NCBI GenBank assembly: GCA_002730875.1
Contig: PCBI01000013.1
Span: 62,001-126,000 of the forward strand
Direction of reading: 5' to 3'
Length of the DNA: 64,000 bases
Source: Spirochaetaceae bacterium
GTDB taxonomy: Bacteria; Spirochaetota; Leptospiria; Leptospirales; Leptonemataceae
Numbering within the stretch: the first letter of the stretch is position 1; each line of letters begins with the position of its first letter. Below are positions 1-7,777 of the stretch, in pieces. Under the pieces are notes generated by a model. It ran no database searches. It was given only the letters and a program-made list of their open reading frames with translations, and was not told where the DNA came from. Both the position numbers and the translations under genes were made by a program.

Positions 1-562
1 CCAGTCCGAACTTATCGCGCATTTGATCACGCCATTGCACCTGCAATGAAGCGGGACAGACAATAAGCATTCTACGGGCCTTATGCCGCAGCATGAGCTC
101 GTATGCGATGAGCCCTGCCTCAATGGTTTTTCCCAGACCCACGTCATCGGCTATGAGCATGTTTACGCGGGGCATCTGCAGCGCTCGCACCAGGGGCTCG
201 AGCTGATACGCTTCTCCATCCACCGAAGCGCGAAAGGGGGCCTGCAAATCTCGGCTTCGCCCGGGAGAAATCACTCCCCAGCGTACCGCATTCATGAAGC
301 ATTCAAACTCCGATGGAGGATCAAATCCATCCGGAGCCGGAAGACTTCCCTCGGAGAAGATATGCGCCCCGGGCTCAATGTTCCAGATTACGGAAATCTC
401 TTCACCAATACCATCGTCCTCCACACTGGCAAGCCGCACCAGAGTATGGCCTTCATCGGACACCAGCGATTTTGCGTCTGGATGGCCGGCGCTCACGTCC
501 ACTACGGCGTATTTTCTGTTTCGGACTTCTACAAGTTGTCCCTGTTCTGGTATTGTTGTCAT
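1..562 (-). CDS. drmD: SNF2-family helicase, DrmD-like (DISARM), N-terminal part
   Basis: I translated the minus strand from an ATG at 562; 187 codons stay open to the window edge, so the 3' part is missing. Residues 8-23 (QLVEVRNRKYAVVDV) form the short N-terminal segment typical of DrmD. A Walker A motif GLGKT is at residues 142-146, preceded by ADDV, and a helicase Ia-like VCPASLQVQW follows at 168-177. DrmD is the SNF2 helicase of class 1 DISARM anti-phage systems, where it accompanies a methylase and the drmABC genes; those would lie to the left of this window. The upstream minus-strand sequence has a GGAAG about 14 nt before the ATG. Another SNF2/RapA-type helicase is possible, but the N-terminus favours DrmD. 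Confidence 0.8.
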   Translation of the reverse strand, partial: MTTIPEQGQLVEVRNRKYAVVDVSAGHPDAKSLVSDEGHTLVRLASVEDDGIGEEISVIWNIEPGAHIFSEGSLPAPDGFDPPSEFECFMNAVRWGVISPGRSRDLQAPFRASVDGEAYQLEPLVRALQMPRVNMLIADDVGLGKTIEAGLIAYELMLRHKARRMLIVCPASLQVQWRDQMRDKFGL

Positions 563-882
563 GTGTATGCTGTCAGCTTCCTTGTCTCGGCCCGCGGCAG
601 TCAACGGAAGCCAGCCCCGGAATTCTTCTGGTGGATGCAAACTCCCCGGCACCAAGAAAGATAGTTGCAATCGTTAACTGTCAATGCATTTGCTTTCCAA
701 TGGTGCTTTAAGCCGAACTTTTCCGTAAGTATGCGCCGGGGGTGTGACAGGTTTTGGGGCAGAGCCGACAGTACACCGCAGTACACGACCAACGGAAAAC
801 TATCGGCAGGATAAGGTCCAGGACCTGATTACAACAGATATCAAGAAGGGTCCACCGCTTGGTTTAATACGGAAGGATAAAC
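563..882. other. Intergenic region between divergent defence genes
   Basis: No convincing gene. A 63-codon minus-strand reading frame at 601-792 has no ribosome site or recognisable composition. The stretch should contain the divergent promoters of the helicase gene to the left and of the small gene at 883. A short direct repeat (cagtacac twice within 770-790) is visible. Confidence 0.5.
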
Positions 883-1248
883 ATGGGAATGAAAATTTGT
901 ATTGAATTAACGCAAGCCCAAACTCGGCTGCTCAAGCGCCCCATCGAGGGCAGCGGAGGCTGGCAGTCCCTGCTCAGATTGCTACAGAGTAGACTGGAGG
1001 GTCAGGATTTGTCGCTTACTCCAGGGGAAATAGCTCGCATTCTGCGCTACAAGACACGCTACGGTCAGGGCGGTTTTCAGGATCGGCTGGCCGGTGTCAT
1101 TGATCGGGCCGAAAATTTGGCCCGGGAGATCATCGAGGCTCTGGAACTAAACACTCCACAGGATATTAGCGATTTCATGGTGGGGCAGAAACGAGCGAAA
1201 GCGCAATCCAGCAGTAAAAACGCAGCGCATCAGAAGAGGGCTAATTGA
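883..1248 (+). CDS. Hypothetical protein, 121 aa
   Basis: Starts at an ATG preceded by GGAAGG with about 6 nt spacing, which fixes the start. The product is soluble with no signal or membrane segment. Residues 28-75 look helical, with an LRLLQSRLEG...LTPGEIARILRY segment, and the C-terminus is lysine- and serine-rich and probably disordered. I do not recognise the family. It lies divergently from the DrmD-like helicase and upstream of nuclease genes, so a role as a defence accessory is possible but not shown by the sequence. Confidence 0.7.
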   Translation: MGMKICIELTQAQTRLLKRPIEGSGGWQSLLRLLQSRLEGQDLSLTPGEIARILRYKTRYGQGGFQDRLAGVIDRAENLAREIIEALELNTPQDISDFMVGQKRAKAQSSSKNAAHQKRAN

Positions 1249-1310
1249 TAGCTTTCTCCTTTAAATGGCGTCTCTAGCCCCGGTACAGAATGAGAGGATG
1301 CGTTCGTATC

Positions 1311-1712
1311 CTATTGAGGTTGTCCCGAGGGCCCTGGCCCGCCTCCCCTTCGGGCAGCTTGCCGGACTCGCCATCTGTCTAAAGGCTCCTCCCCTCTCCC
1401 CTCCCCACGAACCAACCTCGCCCCACGCCATCCCAACTTCCGGAGCAGATACCCCAGAAGCTCGGCCGTCAGCTCCTGCTCGAATCCGTACGCCACGCCT
1501 CTGGGACTCAAATACAGTTGCCGGCCAATTGTTGCATAATAGAACCCTATGCGACAATAGGGATGGCTGCTTCTTTCATCACCAAACCAGAAGTTTCCGC
1601 TCTGTAGAATGGCAAAGCGACCGTAGCGATCGTAACCTTCCGGAACGTAGTGCACATCCGGCAGGCTAACGGAGGTAATGATGGTTACGGTATCTTTTTC
1701 CTGATCGCTCAT
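1311..1712 (-). CDS. Hypothetical protein, 133 aa
   Basis: The first ~100 residues look protein-like (VSLPDVHYVPEGYDRYGRF, then aromatic-rich GNFWFGDE and CRIGFYYAT), whereas the last ~35 residues are Arg/Gly/Pro-rich and could be read-through into non-coding DNA. The ribosome site before the ATG is weak. No family recognised. It points away from the nuclease gene at 1838, leaving a 125-bp divergent promoter region. A spurious frame is possible. Confidence 0.4.
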   Translation of the reverse strand: MSDQEKDTVTIITSVSLPDVHYVPEGYDRYGRFAILQSGNFWFGDERSSHPYCRIGFYYATIGRQLYLSPRGVAYGFEQELTAELLGYLLRKLGWRGARLVRGEGRGEEPLDRWRVRQAARRGGGPGPSGQPQ

Positions 1713-1837
1713 CGCTCTATTTTAGGATGGCGGTGAGACAGTAAAGGTCCAGTCAAGAATTTGGATTGCGGACCTCCCTGTCCACGCGGTTCCCTGCATA
1801 TGGCCGGCCGAGGGTTAATCTGCACGGTAGCACTCCA

Positions 1838-2734
1838 ATGAATTCGCAGAAAACAGCTATGAATCGTTTCCTGTGGGAAATCCTTGATCCCTGGATTCGG
1901 CAATACGCTTCCATCCCGAATCCTGGACCTGCCCGCAATGAAATTTGGAGCAGCGATGACTGGAGGAAAAGCGAGCCCTGGTTTCAGCTCCGCCGCATGG
2001 CCGCAGAACGCAGCCTGAATACACTGCTAGCAGCATTAGAGGACTCCAACCATCGACTCGGTAACCTGGGAAGAGATCCAGCGTTCGGCGACTGGACTCG
2101 CTTTCGGCCCCTCCGGCTAAGTCGTGAGGAGGATTGGTCCGATTGGTTAGCCCATATGATCGAAACTTCCTCGGGCATTTTCAATCGCAACCTGTTTGAA
2201 AGAGGATGTCCCGAGATTCAGGATCTTTCCTACCCGCAGGTGTGGCGGGAGGTAATCACGGCAAAAGGATTCAGGGCTGATATCCTGGTTGAATGGAAAT
2301 GCGGTCATAGGACTCATATTGAAGTCAAGATCGATGACCCCGGTCTTTCAAAAACCCCGGGTACAGCCCTGGCGCTACGCGAGAACTTCCCGGACTCCCC
2401 TTCCGAGAGCTGGTCAGATCTGATTCTGCTTCGTCAGGAAAACCTGGAAACCTGGTTGGCTCTCCAGGCAACTGGCCTCGAGAGGGAGTCCGTCCTTAAG
2501 ATCAATCACATCACATGGAGAGATGTGCTCTTGAGTCTAAGAAAATCGTTCTACAATCAGGAAGAAAGCCCGGGCTGGCGTTCGTTTGCTCTCGCCTATT
2601 GCGGATGCATTGAGCAGAAAATCCTGGGATTTCCACCAATAGCAACCGGGGCAGCTACCAATACCCATGAAAGGCTGGATTTGTTGGAAGAACAATTACG
2701 ATTGGTTCGAGAGGCCATAGACCATGAACGATGA
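1838..2734 (+). CDS. PD-(D/E)XK-type nuclease-like protein
   Basis: A 298-aa soluble protein. The frame is open further upstream to a TTG at 1766, but the ATG codons at 1838 or 1859 are more likely starts; no strong ribosome site settles this. Residues ~146-164 carry a PD-(D/E)XK-like core: Asp148 in RADILVEW, then Glu162-x-Lys164 in HIEVK. The N-terminal half has a WSDWLAHMIE...FNRNLF segment. The C-terminus ends in a short helix (LDLLEEQLRLVREA). Its stop overlaps the next start by 11 bp, so the two are probably translated together. The setting next to a DISARM-type helicase and before an HNH nuclease fits a restriction-like defence role, which is inference. Confidence 0.65.
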   Translation: MNSQKTAMNRFLWEILDPWIRQYASIPNPGPARNEIWSSDDWRKSEPWFQLRRMAAERSLNTLLAALEDSNHRLGNLGRDPAFGDWTRFRPLRLSREEDWSDWLAHMIETSSGIFNRNLFERGCPEIQDLSYPQVWREVITAKGFRADILVEWKCGHRTHIEVKIDDPGLSKTPGTALALRENFPDSPSESWSDLILLRQENLETWLALQATGLERESVLKINHITWRDVLLSLRKSFYNQEESPGWRSFALAYCGCIEQKILGFPPIATGAATNTHERLDLLEEQLRLVREAIDHER

Positions 2735-3218
2735 AATGCAGGATTTCATGAGAACCGGAGTTTTCTCGGCCTGGGATGCATATAGCGCTCTTCGTGCCTT
2801 CGAAGGCGGTTTCGCGGCCATTACCGAAGAGATTCTTCGCAAAGAACGGGACTGGGGCCCCTATGTTCCGGACTACGGCTCAATCAACACGCGCTTTTCT
2901 CCAAGGCAGTATTACTGGATGGCCACTCACCTACCGGGAACAATGCGGCAAACGAATAAGAACGCAGACCTGGAAATCTCCCTTGGATACATGGACGGTC
3001 GGCCGCGCTTATACGGAGCATGGACAAAGGATCGGGAACTGGAACTAAATCCTCCCAGCCTTCACCATTTCGACGGATTGAAAACGGAGAAGGCAAACTA
3101 CTTCAGCGGAGGTCTCATTGTTCTTTACTCTCCGGAGTCAGCGGGGGCGACGGACTTTGATGCTATATATGAAGCGATTCTAATGGCGCTCATTGGCATG
3201 CTTCCGGAGCATTCATAG
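2724..3218 (+). CDS. Hypothetical partner of the PD-(D/E)XK-like protein, 164 aa
   Basis: The ATG at 2724 lies inside the 3' end of the upstream nuclease-like gene (11-bp overlap), indicating translational coupling and a linked function. The product is soluble, acidic to neutral and aromatic-rich (ERDWGPYVPDYGS, QYYWMATHLPG, PRLYGAWTKD). No signal, membrane segment or known motif seen. The obligate pairing suggests a regulatory or immunity-like partner, but this is only inferred from gene order. Confidence 0.65.
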   Translation: MNDEMQDFMRTGVFSAWDAYSALRAFEGGFAAITEEILRKERDWGPYVPDYGSINTRFSPRQYYWMATHLPGTMRQTNKNADLEISLGYMDGRPRLYGAWTKDRELELNPPSLHHFDGLKTEKANYFSGGLIVLYSPESAGATDFDAIYEAILMALIGMLPEHS

Positions 3219-3430
3219 AGCCAGGCTAATACGCCGGGATGGGCTATTCTCGGCGCATTGCCAGGTTTGCACACTGACGCCCACCGGTGTATGATTCAGA
3301 TGTCCGCGATTTACTTGATTTTTCCCTGAGTGTATGCAGGATTCAGGGACAGACTGAAAGTTACCAATGCGGTTGGCGACCGGGAAATCGGCCCATGCAG
3401 ATCCGGCCACGATAAGAGCAAGCACATCGT

Positions 3431-4519
3431 ATGACACAGCCACAGAAGGACAACATCGCTCTTTTGCGCCATGCTCTGGACATAGATCCTGTCGAATCCG
3501 CAGAACAGATCCGTTTTCTGGAACGCATCCAGGGGCTACTGGCCGATGGTCGATTCACCACTACCTACAAATATGCGCTTTTGCATGCCATCGCTGACAT
3601 TGCCGTTCAGAAGAACGATTGGTCCGGCAAACCCTGCATCATCGAGGTCTCCGAACTTGCGGAACGATTCATTGAACTCTACTGGAATCAATCCAGAAAT
3701 CATCCGGCCCTGAGTTCTCCGCTCCATCAGATGAAGGGAGGCAAAGCAGGTGTTATCCATCTGCTAGAGCATGCCAGTAACCAATCCATCCATGCATTCA
3801 AAGCGCGAACGGAGGACTGGCAGTCCACGCACAGGGAAGTTGAGAAGATCATACGAAGATACCCGCTACAGCTGCTTCAGGTCATCGGTGGAGAAAAGAT
3901 ACCGTTTCTTTATAATATTATCGGGTCCGGACAAATCGAACTCTGCGAGAATGTGGCCTTCTGTCTTGCTCGATTCCATGGTTTGATTACAGGAATGGCC
4001 CGCACTGAATGGTATCGCATGGTACTTCGCCTAAACCCAGCCTTGAACGACGGAGGGCGAGATCTACACACATTTCTGTTCGAAACGGAGCGCCAGAATC
4101 TGGAGTCCTATCGCGGCGCCCTGCTGGAATTTCAGGAAGGACGTTGCTTCTATTGCGAAAGGCCTATCAAATCTGCGAAGAACCAGGCTGCGGTGGATCA
4201 TTTTGTCCCCTGGTCGCGCTATCCCTGGGATGTGGGACACAACTTCGTCCTGGCCGATCAGAAATGCAATTCCTCGAAGTCGGACCTTCTACCGGCCCGG
4301 GATCATCTCGAACACTGGTTGGCACGCTACCGCAATCCACAGGAGTTTGAAGAGTTACTTGCCCGCAGCAATTTGCAGACTGGCAAAGAAGCGGTTCTTC
4401 CCGTTTTTGCCTGGGCCTACGCCGGAGCCATCAATCGCTCCGAGCCTCTATGGGTTTCGGCCGGTAAAAAGAACGTTTCTCCGGACATCGATCTTGTGGA
4501 GCTCTTTCGCTCGGCTTGA
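3431..4519 (+). CDS. HNH endonuclease-domain protein
   Basis: 362 aa. The C-terminal third holds an HNH nuclease domain: CFYC at ~239-242 (first zinc knuckle), VDHFVPWSRYP at ~255-265 with the catalytic His257, then NFVLAD and CNSSKSD at ~270-285. The large N-terminal part (1-230) is helical and without recognised motif; it may give target specificity. The start is an ATG with only a weak ribosome site (ATAAGAG). It follows the nuclease-like pair after 212 bp on the same strand, extending the defence island. Predicted to cut or nick DNA; substrate unknown. Confidence 0.8.
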   Translation: MTQPQKDNIALLRHALDIDPVESAEQIRFLERIQGLLADGRFTTTYKYALLHAIADIAVQKNDWSGKPCIIEVSELAERFIELYWNQSRNHPALSSPLHQMKGGKAGVIHLLEHASNQSIHAFKARTEDWQSTHREVEKIIRRYPLQLLQVIGGEKIPFLYNIIGSGQIELCENVAFCLARFHGLITGMARTEWYRMVLRLNPALNDGGRDLHTFLFETERQNLESYRGALLEFQEGRCFYCERPIKSAKNQAAVDHFVPWSRYPWDVGHNFVLADQKCNSSKSDLLPARDHLEHWLARYRNPQEFEELLARSNLQTGKEAVLPVFAWAYAGAINRSEPLWVSAGKKNVSPDIDLVELFRSA

Positions 4520-4627
4520 TCATCGGCTGGCCGTGCGTATCTGTTGCATCCCCGTTGAATGGCGCAGATGCTCGTGGCCGGGCATCCCTGTGTGCAGGTA
4601 CGGCTTATAGGCAGATAAAAAACGTTC

Positions 4628-5226
4628 CTAGAACCCGGTCCGGGTGCTCGCAACCGCCGGGAGTTCGGGTTAAAATCGGTCAGGCGCCATTACACGAACC
4701 CGGCCGCGCGCTCAGCGCTGCCGAAGTTCGGGTTAAAACCGGTCCGACACCATTAGACGAACCGCTCGGCACCGCCCTGGGCCCTGGTTCGACTTAAGGG
4801 CTCCCATGCGTGTTTACACGCACTGCCCCGAACCGCAGGCGCCGAGGTTCGGATTAAAGCCCGTCCCATCCGCCGAGGTTCGCCTTAAATCCAGTCCCGC
4901 GCCATTACACGAACCCGGCCGCGCGCTCAGCGCTACCGCAGTCCGGGTTAAAACCGGTCCGACACCATTAGACGAACCAGACCGTGTCCCCGGGAAGTTC
5001 GCATTAAGGGCTCTCACGCGTGTTTACACGCACTGCCCCGAACCGCAGGCGCCGAGGTTCGGATTAAAGCCCGTCCCGCGCCATTACACGAACCCGCCCG
5101 TGCGCTCAGCGCTACCGCAGTCCGGGTTAAAACCGGTTCGACACCATTAGACGAAGCAGACCGTGTCCCCGGGAGGTTCGCATAATACCGATCTCTGAAC
5201 CCTTATCCGAACCGCAGGCGCCGGAC
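4628..5226. repeat. Array of GC-rich palindromic repeats (block 1)
   Basis: About ten head-to-tail elements. The core of each is an inverted repeat with arms close to TTAnnCGAACC and GGTTCGnnTTAA around a variable GC-rich centre of 15-30 nt; at 4754-4797 the arms are nearly perfect. Recurrent linker text includes gcgccattacac and ccgacaccattagac. A larger unit of 170-200 bp starting cgaaccgcaggcgccg recurs at about 4839, 5039 and 5209. Also present is a small hairpin, gcgtgtttacacgc, at 4808-4821 and again near 5018. No coding sequence is credible here. Transcribed, the block would form a chain of stable hairpins. Confidence 0.85.
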
Positions 5227-5237
5227 CCTGCGCCTGG

Positions 5238-5310
5238 TTTTTCCTTGCCAACCCTATAGAATCCCTCCATTCTCTCCGTAACGATAGCCTTGAATAAGAC
5301 ATTCAGGGGT
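5238..5310 (+). promoter_or_regulatory. Conserved 73-nt leader, copy 1
   Basis: Runs from tttttccttgcca to caggggt just before the ATG of the first coiled-coil paralogue. The same 73-nt element, without length change, precedes all five paralogues. A TAG in the coding frame (ctatag) shows that most of it is not translated. It may hold the promoter or the ribosome site; a TTG codon 21 nt before the ATG is an alternative start. Confidence 0.6.
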
Positions 5311-5724
5311 ATGAGTGATATAGAAGCACGCATGGAGATTCTGGAACATAGAATGGACAACAGCGAAGAACAAAACCGCAGGCTGGAAGATGAACTGGTT
5401 CGCTCACGTATGGAAGTACGGGATGCCTTTCAACGCCTGGACATGCGTATAGATGAGATGAATCAAAGGATGGATCACAGGTTTGGTGAGACCCACCGTA
5501 GCATCCAGGAAACGAACCGTCGGATCGATGAAACGAATCAGAGGATGGACCACAGGTTTAATGAAAATAACCGTAGAATTGATCAGCTTCAGAGTAACCT
5601 CAGCCAGCAAATCCTGGAGCTTGCGGTCCAGACGAACAGGCTCCATCGCTGGATTCTCGCCGTAGCTCTATTCATCGTCACCGTGTTGCCCATTACATTT
5701 AAGCTGGCAGACCGCTGGCTTTGA
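5311..5724 (+). CDS. Coiled-coil, C-terminally anchored protein, paralogue 1 (type A)
   Basis: 137 aa from ATG. Conserved N-terminus (MSDIEARMEILEHRMDN, then EEQNRRLEDELVRSRMEV), a variable number of seven-residue MDE/TNRRID-type heptads forming a coiled coil, then a type A tail (LSQQILELAVQTN) and one membrane segment at about 112-132 (WILAVALFIVTVLPITFKLA) with only a few residues after it. The layout resembles a tail-anchored protein projecting a coiled-coil rod, likely oligomeric. It is similar in plan to Borrelia Bdr proteins (heptad-like repeats plus terminal membrane segment) but I claim no homology. First of five tandem paralogues; function unknown. A TTG at 5290 would add MNKTFRG. 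Confidence 0.8.
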   Translation: MSDIEARMEILEHRMDNSEEQNRRLEDELVRSRMEVRDAFQRLDMRIDEMNQRMDHRFGETHRSIQETNRRIDETNQRMDHRFNENNRRIDQLQSNLSQQILELAVQTNRLHRWILAVALFIVTVLPITFKLADRWL

Positions 5725-5727
5725 CGC

Positions 5728-5945
5728 ACCCGTCCCATCCGCCGAGGTTCGCATTAAAGCCAGTCCCGCACCATAACATGAACCACGCCGCGCGCTCAGC
5801 CCCGCCGAAGTTCGCCTTAAAACCGGTCCCGCGCAATTACACGAACCGCGGGCACTATTGGCGAAGTACGGCTTTTGGGCAGAATCGAACCTTTAGACGA
5901 ACGAGACCGGTGGGCCGCTAAAGTTCGCATAACACCCGCCTCTGA
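5728..5945. repeat. Palindromic repeats between paralogues 1 and 2
   Basis: Three to four elements of the same type as the block upstream (cgccgaggttcgcattaaagcc, ccgaagttcgccttaaaacc, attacacgaacc, tttagacgaac). The last ones are more degenerate (gcgaagtacggctttt). Confidence 0.75.
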
Positions 5946-5977
5946 AACGTTTCAAGGACCCAACAGACAATGCCCGG

Positions 5978-6050
5978 TTTTTCCTTGCCAATTCTGCAGA
6001 ATCCCACCAATTTTTCCGTAACGATAGCCTTGAATAGGACATTCAGGGGT
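5978..6050 (+). promoter_or_regulatory. Conserved 73-nt leader, copy 2
   Basis: Same element as before paralogue 1. Here the in-frame TAG is replaced by CAG, so the frame happens to be open farther upstream; the other copies show that this is not the true start. Confidence 0.55.
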
Positions 6051-6389
6051 ATGAGTGATTTGGAAACACGCATGGGGATTCTGGAACACAGAATGGACAA
6101 CAACGAAGAACAGAACCGCAGGTTGGAAGATGAGCTGGTACGCTCACGCATAGAAGTACGGGATGCCCTCCAGAGGCTCGCCGCCCGTACCAATGAGACG
6201 AATCAAAGGATAGATCAGCTTTCCAGCCAACTGACCGGTCAGACTCTTGAGCTCTCCCGGGAGATTCTGAATATGTCCGGCGAGCTCCGCAGAACCAATC
6301 GCTGGATTGTAACGGTGGCCGCGACAATGACAACCGCAATCACTGTATTACTGCCCATCACTTTCAAATTGGCAGATCGTTATCTCTGA
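6051..6389 (+). CDS. Coiled-coil, C-terminally anchored protein, paralogue 2 (type B)
   Basis: 112 aa. Same conserved N-terminus as the other paralogues but with fewer heptads and a type B tail: LSSQLTGQTLELSREILNMSGELRRTNRW, then a membrane segment (IVTVAATMTTAITVLLPITF) ending LADRYL. The type B stretch is shared only with paralogue 4. The short rod compared with paralogues 1 and 4 shows that heptad number varies between copies. Confidence 0.8.
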   Translation: MSDLETRMGILEHRMDNNEEQNRRLEDELVRSRIEVRDALQRLAARTNETNQRIDQLSSQLTGQTLELSREILNMSGELRRTNRWIVTVAATMTTAITVLLPITFKLADRYL

Positions 6390-6391
6390 TC

Positions 6392-6520
6392 CGGCCGCTC
6401 GGCTCCGCCCTGGGCCCTGGTTCGACTTAAGGGCTCCCAGGCGTATTTGCCTGAACCGCCCCGTCCCAAGGGGCAAGGTTCGCCTTAAAGCCAGTCTTAC
6501 GTCATTACACGAACCCATCA
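6392..6520. repeat. Palindromic repeats between paralogues 2 and 3
   Basis: Two elements, including ctggttcgacttaagggctccc, which matches text at 4785-4805 of the first block almost exactly, and aaggttcgccttaaagccagtc with cattacacgaaccc. The near-identity to block 1 indicates recent copying or gene conversion. Confidence 0.75.
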
Positions 6521-6532
6521 CACACAGCCCGA

Positions 6533-6605
6533 TTTTTCCTTGCCAACCCTGTAGAATCCCTCCATTTTTTCCGTAACGATCGCCTTGAATAAGACATTGA
6601 GCGGT
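6533..6605 (+). promoter_or_regulatory. Conserved 73-nt leader, copy 3
   Basis: Same length and text as the other copies, with the in-frame TAG present. The last codons read aca ttg agc ggt instead of aca ttc agg ggt, so the purine-rich AGGGG next to the ATG is not strictly kept. Confidence 0.55.
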
Positions 6606-6953
6606 ATGAGTGATATAGAAGCACGCATGGGGATTCTGGAACACAGAATGGACAACAACGAAGAACAAAACCGCAGGCTGGAAGATGAACTGGTTCGCTC
6701 ACGCATGGAAGTGCGGGACGCCTTCCAGAGGCTGGACCTGCGTATGGATGAAACGAATCATAGAATTTACGAAACCAACCGTAGGATCGATGAAACAAAT
6801 CAGAGGATGGATCAACGCTTTGATCAGCTCAGCCAGCAAATCCTGGAACTTGCGGCCCAGACGAATAGGCTCCATCGCTGGATTCTCGCAGTAGCCCTGT
6901 TCCTCGTAACTGTGTTGCCCATCACTTTCAAATTGGCGGATCGTTGGCTCTGA
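6606..6953 (+). CDS. Coiled-coil, C-terminally anchored protein, paralogue 3 (type A)
   Basis: 115 aa. Conserved head (MSDIEARMGILEHRMDNN), heptads of the form MDETNHR, IYETNRR, IDETNQR, MDQRFDQ, then the type A tail LSQQILELAAQTNRLH and a membrane segment (WILAVALFLVTVLPITFKLA) ending DRWL. Nearly identical to paralogue 1 outside the heptad region. Confidence 0.8.
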   Translation: MSDIEARMGILEHRMDNNEEQNRRLEDELVRSRMEVRDAFQRLDLRMDETNHRIYETNRRIDETNQRMDQRFDQLSQQILELAAQTNRLHRWILAVALFLVTVLPITFKLADRWL

Positions 6954-7135
6954 CTCGGCCGCTCGGTGAAGTTCGCATTAAAGCCCGGCATACGCCATTA
7001 AACAAACCCGGCCGCTCGCCCGGCGCTGCCGCAGTTCGGGTTAAAGCCGGTCCCGCATAATTACACGAACCACGGCGGTCGCCCAGCGCTGCCGGAGTTC
7101 GGATAATGCCTGTCTGCGGAACGTTATACGGACGG
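6954..7135. repeat. Palindromic repeats between paralogues 3 and 4
   Basis: Two to three elements: tgaagttcgcattaaagcccg, cgcagttcgggttaaagccgg with aattacacgaacc, and a degenerate ggagttcggataatgcc. Same family as the other blocks. Confidence 0.75.
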
Positions 7136-7154
7136 CGCCGGCCACTGCGCCCGA

Positions 7155-7227
7155 TTTTTCCTTGCCAACCCTGTAGAATCCCTCCATTTTTTCCGTAACG
7201 ATAGCCTTGAATAAGACATTCAGGGGT
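7155..7227 (+). promoter_or_regulatory. Conserved 73-nt leader, copy 4
   Basis: Same element, with the in-frame TAG, directly before the ATG of paralogue 4. Confidence 0.55.
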
Positions 7228-7632
7228 ATGAGTGATTTGGAAACACGCATGGGAATTCTGGAGCACAGAATGGACAATAACGAAGAACAGAACCGCAGAC
7301 TGGAAGATGAGCTGGTCCGCTCACGCCTGGAAGTACGGGACGCCTTCCACCGCCTGGACATGCGTATGGATGAGATGAATCAAAGGATGGATCAGCGACT
7401 TGATGAAACGAACCGTCGCATCGATGAGACGAATCAAAGGATGGATCAGCGCTTTGATCAGCTATCCAACCAGATGACCGGTCAAACCCTTGAACTCTCG
7501 CGAGAGATTCTGAATATGTCTGGCGAGCTCCGCCAAACCAATCGCTGGATTGTGACGGCAGCGGCAACAATGACAACCGTCATTACGGTATTGCTGCCCA
7601 TTACCTTGAAGCTGGCGGATCGCTATCTCTGA
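7228..7632 (+). CDS. Coiled-coil, C-terminally anchored protein, paralogue 4 (type B)
   Basis: 134 aa. Conserved head, then the clearest heptad run of the set (MDEMNQR, MDQRLDE, TNRRIDE, TNQRMDQ, RFDQLSN), the type B linker MTGQTLELSREILNMSGEL and a membrane segment (IVTAAATMTTVITVLLPITL) ending KLADRYL. Differs from the other type B copy mainly by extra heptads. Confidence 0.8.
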   Translation: MSDLETRMGILEHRMDNNEEQNRRLEDELVRSRLEVRDAFHRLDMRMDEMNQRMDQRLDETNRRIDETNQRMDQRFDQLSNQMTGQTLELSREILNMSGELRQTNRWIVTAAATMTTVITVLLPITLKLADRYL

Positions 7633-7639
7633 TCCGGCG

Positions 7640-7695
7640 CCCGCCGGAAGTTCGCATTAAAACCCGGCATACGCCGTTAGCCGAACCCGGCCCCC
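7640..7695. repeat. Single palindromic repeat between paralogues 4 and 5
   Basis: One element: ggaagttcgcattaaaacccg followed by gccgttagccgaacccgg, the same arms as elsewhere in the array. Confidence 0.65.
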
Positions 7696-7704
7696 TGCGC
7701 CCGG

Positions 7705-7777
7705 TTTTTCCTTGCCAATTCTGGCAAATCCTTCCATTTTTTCCGTAACGGTTACCCTGAAAAAGACATTCAGAGGT
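7705..7777 (+). promoter_or_regulatory. Conserved 73-nt leader, copy 5
   Basis: Most diverged copy (tgccaattctggcaaatcc, which makes a short palindrome), but still exactly 73 nt. The TTG of the other copies is CTG here, which argues against it as a shared start codon. Confidence 0.5.

Noticed and set aside
83-711. Plus-strand frames of 130-190 codons at the left edge
   Set aside because: They are shadows of the minus-strand helicase, whose translation carries clear motifs.
4639-5205. tRNA-like T-loops (GGTTCG followed by A/T-rich text)
   Set aside because: No acceptor stem, D-loop or anticodon arm can be folded around them; they are the arms of the palindromic repeat.
4628-5226. CRISPR array
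   Set aside because: Repeat arms vary, the units between them are themselves repeated instead of unique spacers, and no cas gene is nearby.
6043-7576. Minus-strand frames across the coiled-coil array (about 100-120 codons)
   Set aside because: They repeat because the genes opposite repeat; Ser/Arg/Cys-rich composition and no ribosome sites.
4628-7695. Integron attC sites with gene cassettes
   Set aside because: The spacing and orientation are suggestive, but the element ends do not show a paired RYYYAAC / GTTRRRY core, the genes are paralogues rather than unrelated cassettes, and no integron integrase is in the window. Kept as palindromic repeats.
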